Notes under the pieces: model-generated
The model's database searches: none
What the model was told of the DNA's origin: nothing
Seen by the model: the letters and a program-made list of their open reading frames with translations, nothing else
In this document: positions 8,916 through 17,900 of the stretch, piece by piece
How the letters are laid out: the number at the start of each line of letters is the position of its first letter
How positions within the stretch are numbered: position 1 is the stretch's first letter
Made by a program: the position numbers and the translations under genes
Assembly (NCBI RefSeq): GCF_014174475.1
Contig: NZ_JACJUD010000001.1
Span: 620,001 to 684,000 of the forward strand
Direction: 5' to 3'
Length of the DNA stretch: 64,000 nt
From: Aquipseudomonas ullengensis
GTDB taxonomy: Bacteria > Pseudomonadota > Gammaproteobacteria > Pseudomonadales > Pseudomonadaceae

Positions 8916-9530
8916 CTAGAGGCCGCGTAGAGCCAGGCCGGCCAGCAAGAACAGAAGCACGCCACAGATGGCATGGCTGACCCGGTGCCAGACCGGCGCC
9001 GCTGCCCGGCGCAGCCATTCCACCAGCCCCGCGCTGATAAAGCAGCAGAGCAGCGACGCCAGCATGAAGCCGGCGAAGAACACCAGCGCCTGCGCCTGGC
9101 TCGGCACGCCATCGACTATCCCGGCCAGCGCGCTGCCCAGTGCGCCCCAATACACCAGGTTCTTCGGGTTCGACAGCGAGATCGCCGCGCCGGCGAGGAA
9201 CGCTCCGCGCCCAGCCTGCTCCGGCAACGCCTCCAGCGACTGCACCGGGCGCCGCGCATCGCCCAGGCTCTGCCAGCCCAGCCAGGCCAGGTAGGCGGCG
9301 CAGACCAGGGTCAAAGGCACCCGTACCGCTTCATGGCTGAGCAGCAGCGCCAGACCGGTGAGGCCGATCAGCGCCCACAGCGCGTCGCCGATCAGCGAGC
9401 CGAACTGCACCAGCAGCGCCGGACGAAAGCCATGGTTGAGGCCACGCCGCAGGGTTTCCGCCAATACCGCACCGGGCGACAGACAAAAGGCGAAACCAAA
9501 CAGCAGGGCGGCGAAGAAGACGGCAAACAT
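8916..9530 (-). CDS. chpE: LysE-family exporter ChpE
   Basis: The 204-residue membrane protein has the LysE/RhtB signature near the start (FCLSPGAVLAETLRRGLNHGFRPAL) and about six hydrophobic helices. Relatives export amino acids or homoserine lactones. It is the last gene of the pilGHIJK-chpABCDE cluster and sits 73 bases after chpD, so the position identifies it as ChpE. In P. aeruginosa it is not essential for twitching as far as I recall, and its cargo is not established. It is convergent with rsmE. Confidence 0.87.
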   Translation of the reverse strand: MFAVFFAALLFGFAFCLSPGAVLAETLRRGLNHGFRPALLVQFGSLIGDALWALIGLTGLALLLSHEAVRVPLTLVCAAYLAWLGWQSLGDARRPVQSLEALPEQAGRGAFLAGAAISLSNPKNLVYWGALGSALAGIVDGVPSQAQALVFFAGFMLASLLCCFISAGLVEWLRRAAAPVWHRVSHAICGVLLFLLAGLALRGL

Positions 9531-9603
9531 CGGACAGGACTCCAGCGGGCAAGGCGTGCAGTGTCACGGATCGCTCGCGGGAAATCTTGAACCGGATTGC
9601 CTA

Positions 9604-10404
9604 TCAGCCGCGCACGGCGCGTTGGAACTGACCCGGCGGCAGGCCGTAGGCAGCGCGGAAGTAGCGGGTCAGGTGGCTCTGGTCGGCAAAGCCGAGCTGC
9701 TGGGCCACCTCGCCGGCCGCCATGCCCGCGCGCAGCAGGCCCTGGGCCCGGCGAGTGCGCAGCTGCATGGCCCACTGCCGCGGGCTGAGCCCGGTGCGCT
9801 GCTTGAAGGCACGCAGCAGATGGAACTTGGACAGGCCGACAGTGGCAGCCATCTGTTCCAGACTCGGGCTCTGCTCGAGACTAGCGGCGAGCAGTTCCTG
9901 CAGGCGCGCCACCGGGCCCCGGCCGATATCGGCGCTGCCGGGCAGGCGCACGGCGGCGCCACGGGCGATCTCGCCCAGTAGCAGGGTCACGCCTTCCTCA
10001 CCGCGCTCACGCAGCAGGGCATCGTCGCTCAGACACTGCTCCACCGCCTGCGCCAAAGCACTGGCCACCAGCGGCTGCTGTTGCAGCGGCGCAGCGAACT
10101 GCAGCTGCTCCAAGCCCAGGCTGGCGGCCAGCACGGCAGGCGGCACGTAGAGGCTGACATAGCGCCAGGGCTGGCCTTCGCGCGCGCCGCCGCCCTGGAT
10201 CTCGCCGGGGTTGTAGGTGGTGATGGCGCCAGCACTGGCGCAGAAGGTGCGCCCGTCCAGCCACACCTGTTCCTCGCCGAGCAGGTTGGCGCCGATAACG
10301 AATTCATCGTGGCTGTGTTTGTCGAAGTGCTGGCCGCTGGCCTGGGTGCTGCAGACTTCCAGCCCGCCGATGCGCGCCAGGCGCATCCGCTCAGGCGGGT
10401 TCAT
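9604..10404 (-). CDS. chpD: AraC-family transcriptional regulator ChpD
   Basis: The 266-residue protein has an N-terminal cupin-like sensing part (about residues 10-150, with FDKHSHDEFVIG and YNPGEIQGG) and a C-terminal pair of helix-turn-helix motifs (about 165-262, with MAATVGLSKFHLLRAFKQRTGLSPRQW and VAQQLGFADQSHLTRYFRAAYG). It begins one base after the chpC stop codon, so the two are translationally close. By position it is ChpD. The next gene, chpE, is an obvious candidate target, as AraC proteins often control an adjacent exporter; that is inference. Confidence 0.88.
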   Translation of the reverse strand: MNPPERMRLARIGGLEVCSTQASGQHFDKHSHDEFVIGANLLGEEQVWLDGRTFCASAGAITTYNPGEIQGGGAREGQPWRYVSLYVPPAVLAASLGLEQLQFAAPLQQQPLVASALAQAVEQCLSDDALLRERGEEGVTLLLGEIARGAAVRLPGSADIGRGPVARLQELLAASLEQSPSLEQMAATVGLSKFHLLRAFKQRTGLSPRQWAMQLRTRRAQGLLRAGMAAGEVAQQLGFADQSHLTRYFRAAYGLPPGQFQRAVRG

Positions 10405-10405
10405 T

Positions 10406-10870
10406 TCAGATCAGGCTGGCGTCGGCCAGCTTCTGTTCCAGGCCGACCAGATCGGGGATCTTGACCACGGCTTCGCCCAGTTGCACCGCGCCCAGTTCCA
10501 GCGGTGCCAGCGGCTCGCTGGATGGTGCCAGGTGCGCATCGACCTTCAGCGAGCGCGGGATGCCCTGCACCAGCAGGGCGAGGAACTTGACCTGGTCACG
10601 CCCGCCCAGGGCGTTGATTACCGCCACCCGCGCGCCCGGGCCGATCAGCGGCTGGCCATCGGAGGCCGCCTCGAACGACAGCAGCGGCAGTTGCAGGTTG
10701 CGCCAGGCCACCTGGCCAAGGAACCAGGCCGGCAGACCGGCAGTGACTTGCGGCGGGCGATAGGGAATCAGCTCCGCCACCGCCACGTTGGGCAGCATCA
10801 GGGTGCGATCCGTCAGCGGCACCAGCAGCGCGGTAATGGTGTTGGGGGCGTTAGTTGCGACTTGGCTCAT
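10406..10870 (-). CDS. chpC: CheW-like chemotaxis coupling protein ChpC
   Basis: The 154-residue protein is a single CheW-like domain: TALLVPLTDRTLMLPNVAVAELIPY near the start and VAVINALGGRDQVKFLALLVQGIPRSL in the middle. It should link methyl-accepting receptors to the histidine kinase ChpA, alongside PilI. In P. aeruginosa ChpC appears to connect other signals to the Chp array and is not needed for basal twitching. It follows chpB after an 11-base gap and abuts chpD. Confidence 0.88.
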   Translation of the reverse strand: MSQVATNAPNTITALLVPLTDRTLMLPNVAVAELIPYRPPQVTAGLPAWFLGQVAWRNLQLPLLSFEAASDGQPLIGPGARVAVINALGGRDQVKFLALLVQGIPRSLKVDAHLAPSSEPLAPLELGAVQLGEAVVKIPDLVGLEQKLADASLI

Positions 10871-10881
10871 GGAACGATCCT

Positions 10882-11910
10882 TTACTCGGCGTCAACGCAC
10901 TGCGCGGCCAGATGGTTGACCAGGGCTTCGGCCAGCTCGCGCGGGTCGCCACTGAAAACGCTGTAACCGCCTTCACGCAGGCTGTCCGGCATGCTCGGGC
11001 AGGCGCAGCTGTCGCCACGCTGGGTCCAGATCAGGCCACCCTGGCGGCGTACATAAGCGGCGGCGGCACTGCCATCGCTGCCCATGCCGCTGAAGGCGAT
11101 CACGCCGCAATGGGCGCCGAACTGCTGCGCCAGGTTGAGCATCATCTGGTCGATGGAAGGGCTGTAGGGCTCCGGCCAGCCACGATCGGCCACCTGCATG
11201 GCGCCGTCTTCAGTAAAACCCAGCTCATGGCTGATCGGCACGATCACCACCTCGCCGCAACGCAGCGTATCGCCGTGGCGCACCGGGTTGACGTGCCACT
11301 GGCTGTGCCGGCCAACCGCTTGGGGCAAGGCTGTTTCGAAGGCGGCATCGATATGCTGGGCATAGACAAAACCGACCGGCAGACCGCCCGGCAAGGCATC
11401 GAGGAAGGCCTTGACCGCCGCCGGACCGCCCAGCGAGGCAGCCAGCAGCCACACCTGCTTGGCGGCCTCACCCGCCACCAGCGGGGTATCGGCCAGCGCA
11501 GCCGGCAATTCCAGGCGACCGGGGCGCTGCGCTTCGGCAAGCAAAGCTTCCAGGCTCGGGCCAACGGCCTGCGCCGGGTCACCGATCAGGCGCTTGAGCT
11601 TGCTGAACAGGCTGCGTTCCCAGCGTGGGTAATTTTCCGAATGACGCTCCGGGGCGTGCCCCTCGCCGAACAGCACCGGCACGGTGGAACGCTCCAGCAG
11701 GCTGTCGACCAGCGGCGAGTCTTCCGACTGGGCCAGGTCCACCAGCCACAGATCGGCTTCGCAGGCGGCCAGGGCTTCCTCATCGAGGCGCGCCGGGTCG
11801 CTGTTAAGCACCACCTGGTAGCCACTGCCGGACAAAGCCTGTTGCAGCACATGGCGCTGCAACGAGGTGTCGGCGATGACGGCAATCCTTGCTGCGCGGC
11901 TCTCAGTCAT
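10882..11910 (-). CDS. chpB: CheB-type methylesterase ChpB
   Basis: The 342-residue protein has a degenerate receiver-like N-terminus (RIAVIADTSLQRHVLQQAL, about residues 7-110; only one acidic residue at the usual acidic pair) and a C-terminal CheB methylesterase domain (about 155-335). The nucleophile serine lies in AASLGGPAAVKAF, a histidine in YAQHID and the aspartate in FSGMGSDGS. It removes methyl groups from the receptor PilJ, opposing PilK. Its first 8 bases overlap the end of chpA, implying translational coupling. Confidence 0.92.
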   Translation of the reverse strand: MTESRAARIAVIADTSLQRHVLQQALSGSGYQVVLNSDPARLDEEALAACEADLWLVDLAQSEDSPLVDSLLERSTVPVLFGEGHAPERHSENYPRWERSLFSKLKRLIGDPAQAVGPSLEALLAEAQRPGRLELPAALADTPLVAGEAAKQVWLLAASLGGPAAVKAFLDALPGGLPVGFVYAQHIDAAFETALPQAVGRHSQWHVNPVRHGDTLRCGEVVIVPISHELGFTEDGAMQVADRGWPEPYSPSIDQMMLNLAQQFGAHCGVIAFSGMGSDGSAAAAYVRRQGGLIWTQRGDSCACPSMPDSLREGGYSVFSGDPRELAEALVNHLAAQCVDAE

Positions 11911-14900
11911 GGCGTTTGACCAGTTTCAGGATGTTTTCGAGCAGGTCCGACTCTTGGTAAGGCTTGCCCAGGTACTCGTTGACGCCGATGGCCATGGCCC
12001 GCTCACGGTGTTTCTCACCGGTACGCGAGGTGATCATGATGATCGGCAGGTCCTTGAGGCGTTCGTCGTGGCGTACCAGCGTGGCGACCTCGAAGCCGTC
12101 CATGCGCGGCATCTCGATGTCCAGCAGCATGATGTCCGGGCGGTGCTCCTGCAGCTGGGCGATGGCGTCGACCCCGTCCTTGGCGGTCAGCACGTTCATG
12201 CCGTTGCGTTCGAGCAGGCGGCTGGTGACCTTGCGCACGGTAACCGAGTCGTCGACCACCATGACCAGGGTCGGCCGGTCCGCCTCGATTTCCGCGGCGG
12301 TCTGCGGCGTGTGGCTGGCCAGGCGCGGCATATGCATCTGACCGAGCATGTGCGCGTGGCGCACGCGGATGGTCGCCAGCAGGTCGAGAATCACCACCAC
12401 GCGACCGTCGCCGAGGATGGTCGCACCGGAGATGCCGTGCACCGCAGCGAACTGCAGACCCAGGCTCTTCACCACGATTTCGCGCGAGCCAGCCAGGCTG
12501 TCCACCTGCACCGCCACGGCGTGTTCGCTGGAACGCACCAGGATCACCGGCAGCGGCAGGCTCTGGCCGATCAGCTTGGGCTGCTGGCCGTTATTCAGCA
12601 GGTCGCCGAGGTATTTCAGCTCGTAGGCCTGACCGGCGTATTCGAAGCGCGGCGCGTCCGGACCGTAGTAGGCCTCCAGCTCGTACGGCGAGACCCGCAC
12701 GATACCTTCGATGGTGTTCAGCGGGATGGCGTACAGGTCTTCACCCGAGAGCACCATCAACGCACGGTTGACCGACACGGTGAACGGCAGGCGGATAAGG
12801 AAGCGCGTGCCCTCGCCCACGGTCGACTCGATGCTCATCGAGCCGCCGAGCTGCTTGACCTCGGAGTGCACCACGTCCATACCGACGCCACGCCCGGAAA
12901 TCTGCGTGACCTTCTCGGCGGTGGAGAAACCCGCCTCGAGGATGAACTGCAGCACTTCGTGGTCGGTGAGGTCGGAGTCGCTGTCCATCAGGCCGCGCTC
13001 GATGGCCTTGCGACGCACCGCGTCGAGGCGGATGCCGCCACCGTCGTCGCTCAGGGTCAGGAGGATGTCACCACCCTCGCGGCCCAGGGTCAGGCGGATG
13101 TTGCCGACTTCCGACTTGCCGTTGGCGCGACGCGTGTCGGTGGCTTCGATGCCGTGGTCGACGGCGTTGCGCAACATGTGTTCCAGCGGCGCGACGATAC
13201 GCTCGAGGACGGTACGGTCCATCTCGCCTTCGGCGTTACCGACGTGGAATTCCACCTGCTTGCCCAGTTCCGCGGCGACCTGCCGGACGATGCGGCGCAG
13301 GCGTGGCACCAGGCGGTCGAACGGCACCATGCGGGTGCGCATCAGACCTTCCTGCAGTTCGGTGTTGACCCGCGCCTGTTGCAGCAACAGGGTCTCGGCA
13401 TCGCGGTTACGCGTGGCCAGGGTTTCCTTCAGATCGAGCAAGTCGGACGCCGACTCGAACAGCGCGCGTGAGAGCTGCTGCAGTTGCGAGTGACGGTCCA
13501 TTTCCAGCGGGTCGAAATCTTCGTAGCCGGCGCGCTCGGCCTCGGCCTGGTAGCGGCTGAGGATCTGCGCCTGGGTTTCGATATCGAGGCGGCGCAGCTG
13601 GTCGCGCACCCGCTCGATGGTCGCTTCCATCTCGCCGAGGGTGAAGCCGAAGTCGCTGACCTGCTGTTCGACCCGACCGCGGAAGATCGAGGTTTCACCG
13701 GCCAGGTTGACCAGGCCTTCAAGCAGGTCGGCCGGCACCTTGACCAGTTCCTGCGGCGCCCGGCGCGAAGCGGCTTCGGCAGCGGCTTCAGCAGCGCGCT
13801 GGACGAACGGCAACACGCGGGTTTCCTGCGCAGTCTGCGGCAGGCTGCTGGCTGCGACGATCGGCGTGCTCAGGGTAACTTGTGTCGGTGCGACGGGCTC
13901 GGGCTCGACGAACTCTTCCAGCGCAGCGGCTTGCAGGTCGGCGACATGGCTGTCGTCGAGGCGCTGGCGCAGCACGTCGAGTTCGTTCTGCAGGCCCTCG
14001 AAACCGGACTGCACATCGAGGAACAGGCTGTCCGGCCATGGCGCACCTTGTTGCTGCGCCTCGGTCAGGTGTTGTTCCAGGTCATGGGTCAGATCGCCCA
14101 GGCGCTTCTGCCCGGCCAGGCGCGCACCACCTTTGAGGGTGTGCAGGATGCGCAGCATTTCGTCGATGGCCGCGCCATCTTCACGGCTGGCTTCCCAGCG
14201 GCCAATGGCGGCCTCCATGGCCTCCAGCAGGTCGTCGCCTTCCTCGAGGAAGATGTCGAGGATATCGACCTCGTCGCTCGTGGCGTCGTCCACCACCGGT
14301 TGCAAGTGCACGCTGGAAGGAATGCTCAGCTGCGCATCGGGGTTGGCACGGAATTGCTTGATGGTCTCGATCAGCGCAGCGCCGTCTGGCACCACGCGGT
14401 TGCCGCGCACGGCATCGAGCATCTCGGAAAGACGATCGTGACAGACCTGCAGCAAGGCAAATAGATCATTGTTGGCCCGCAGGCGACCGTCGCCGACGCC
14501 CTCGTAGAGGAACTCCAGCTCGTGGGCCAGATCACCGATTTCGCGGATCTCCGCCATCCGTGCACCACCCTTGAGGGTGTGCAGGTCACGTTGCAGGGCC
14601 TCGACCTCAAGGGTGTTGTCGACATCGCCCATCCAGCGCTGCAAGGCGGCGCCGGCACTGTCCATGATGTCGAAACCTTCTTCGAGGAAGATCTCCACCA
14701 GCTCAGGATCACGGTCATCCACTACTGGAGCCGGGACGGGCGCCTGGAATACCGGGGGAGCTTCGGCAGCAACCGGCTGCACGAATGGGTCAGCGGCTTC
14801 CGGCAGCTCTTCGGCAACCGGAAGCGAGTCAAAACCCGGCGACGGTGCCGGAGCAGCTTCATCGTCCAGCGGCGGCTCGCTATCGGCGTCCGCCTGCAGG

Positions 14901-17900
14901 TTTTCTGCCAGCGGCTCGGCGCCCAGTTCAGGTAGCGCGCCGTCCAGCGACCACTCGTCCTGGCTCAGTTGCGGCAGTTCTTCCAGCTCTTCGTGGGTCA
15001 ACTGCTCGGCCAACGGCTCGAGTTGATCATCCGGCTGCAGCGATGGCAGGTCAGAGAGATCGGGCGTGACGAATTCGGCCTCGGCCAATTCGGCCAGGTC
15101 GATTTCCTGGGCACCTTCGACCAACGCTTCACTGCTGTCGTCGAGGTCCAGCTCGGGCAGCAGTTCTTCGCTTTCCAGCTCGGGCAGGGCCAGGGCTTCG
15201 GTCGCCTCTTCGATATCCGGCTGCAGCGCGGCAGCAACGGTCGACAGCTCGGCAGCCGGCGCTACTCCGCCGCTCTGGCGGAAGCTGCGAATCGCCTCGA
15301 TCAGTTCGATCGGGTCATGCAGTGGCTGGTTGCGCTGCAGCTGCTCCAGCAGCACGGCCAGGCTGTCGTGACTCTGTTGCAGCAGGCTGGCCAGGGTCGG
15401 CGAGTAGCTGAAGCGGCGATCCACCAGGCCTTCGTAAAGAGACTCAAGCTCGTGGGCAAGGTCGCCGATGGCACGAATCTCGGCCATGCGCGCACCACCC
15501 TTGAGGGTGTGCAGGTCACGCTGCAGGGAAGACAGCGCCATGCCGTTGTCCGGGTCGCTGAGCCAGCGATCTAGGGCCTGGCCGGCGCTGTCGAGAATAT
15601 CGACAGCTTCTTCGAGGAAGATCTCGACCATTTCCGCGTCGAGGTTTTCCAGCAGGCCGCCGCCACTCACCGGCTCGGCAGCAAAAGCGCTGGGCTCGGT
15701 GATCGCTGGCAGTTCCTGTTCGATTTCGGCTGCAGGCTCTGCCGTCAACTCTTCGATCGGCCAGGACACGTCGCTCAACGCGGCGTCATCCAGTTCAATC
15801 ACTTCCAGGCCGGGCGTATCGCCCTCCAGCAGGGCCAGCGATGCCGGGTCCAGAGCTTCGTCGAGCAAGGCGTGCAGGGCGGCGACGCGCTCCGGCTGCG
15901 GAGTGACCTGCAGCGCCGCGGCAACCTGGTCCATCATGCTGATCAGGGCTTCGTGGGCCGCTTCGGCTTCGCTGAAGAAGCGCTCACTGATGGCCAGACG
16001 ACCGTCTTCGACCGCCTTGTACAGCGCCAGCAATGCCTGGCATAGCTCGTCGATCTGCGGCAGCTCGGCCATCTCGGCGCCACGGCCGAGGGTTGTCAGT
16101 TCATCCAGCAGTGCGGTCAGCTCTTGCTGTTCGCTGGGGTGTTCGCGCCATTTGTGCAGCAGGTCTTCGGCGTCGAGCAGGATGTCCATGCCCTCGGCCA
16201 GGAAGATCGAGATCAGTTGCGGGTCACGGCTCTCGCCATGTTCGTCCTGGCGCGCGCTTTCGGCGCTTTCCAGGCGTTCCTGGTGCAACTTGTGCACGCG
16301 CTCGAGGAACTCGGCAGCACCCGGAATCACCGCCAGCGGCTGGCTTTCCAGTTGCTCGAGGCCGACGCGGAACAGTTGTTCGGCCGTGTGCAGCAGTTCG
16401 GCTTCAGCCAGATCCATCGGGATCAGGTTGGTCTTGAACTCCTTGACCAGCTTCTCCAGCGGCGTGGCGATTTCCGCGATCGGCAGGATGCCCGCCATGT
16501 GTGCGCTGCCCTTGAGCGTGTGCAAGGCACGCTGCAGGGAGTCGGTCACCGGTTGCGGCAGTTCCTGGGCGCAATCAGCGAGAAAGCCGACCAGGGTATC
16601 GAGGTGGGTCTCGGCTTCGTTGCGGAAGATTTCCAGCAGTTGCGGGTCGAGGCCATCGTCTTCGAAGGCAGCGAGCGGCTCAGCCTCGACCAGCACCTCT
16701 TCCAGTTCGGGCTCAGCCTGTACAGCGGCTGTGCCAGCCGGTGGCACCTGACCACGCGCCAGGGCGTGGGCGGTGGCGGCCAGCAGGTCGACGTCGTCGC
16801 GCTGGCGTTGGGCCTTGCCGGCGAACTCTTCGACCAGTTCCGGCATCAGCGCCACGACATCGCCCACCACTTGCTGCACAGCAGCGCCGGGCTCGATGCT
16901 GCGATCGAGGACACGGTTGAGCAGGTTTTCGATGGACCAGCCCAGCTCGCCGATAACCAGCGCGCGGACCATGCGACCGCTGCCTTTGAGGGTGTGGAAG
17001 GCGCGACGAATTTCGGTCAGCGCTTCCTTGTTCTCGGTATCGGCACACCAGCGCGGCAGGTACTCGGCGATGGTCTCGAGGACTTCGCCCACTTCTTCGA
17101 CAAAGACTTCCAGCAGCTCGTCGTCGATCGGCTCTTCCCCGGGCGGCGGCGGCAGCAGGCTCGGCGGTACGTCCTGGGCAGGCGGGTTGATCGCCTGCAC
17201 CGGCGTGGCCATGACGTCGGCCATGGACAACGGCTTGTCGGCCAGCGGCTCGGCGACGACAGGCTCGAATGGCGTGGTCGACAGCTCGACTTCGGGCAGC
17301 TGCAACGCGGAGAGTTCCAGCTCGTCCCAGCTCTCGGGCGTGCTTTCCAGCGAGTCCAGGCTCAGTTCCTGAGGCTCGTCGAGACTCTCCAGCGGCGCTT
17401 CGACCAGGGGCTGCAGGTCGTCGAAAGACAGGGTCTCGGCCGGCTCGTGCAGTTCCAGCGGCGCATCCAGGCTCAGGTCGAAGGATTCGGGCTCCTCGGT
17501 CTGCAGTTCGCCCAGGCTCCAGTTGTCATCGGAAACCAGCAGTTCGCTACTCTCGGCAGCGGGTGCAGCGTCGTCGAGCGACAGCTCGCCAAACTCGAAG
17601 CTCAGGCCATCCTCGGCCTGCTCCTCATTCGGCATGGCAGGCTCGACTGCAGCGCTGAGCTCCAGCGGCGCTTCGTCTAATGGCTGCAGCTCCAGCTCTT
17701 CGGCAGCTGACAGCTCTTCGGCGGGCAGCACTTCGATGTCCTGCAGCGGGTCAGCCAGTGGCGCGATGCTTTCCTGATACGGCTCTTCGACGCGGTCGAG
17801 GATCGACGGCTTTTCCTTGAGCGGGTAGCCCAGGCTTTCCAGGCTCTCTTCGGCGACATCAAGAATCAGGTCGCCCTGGCTCGCGTGGTCTTCGGCCAGG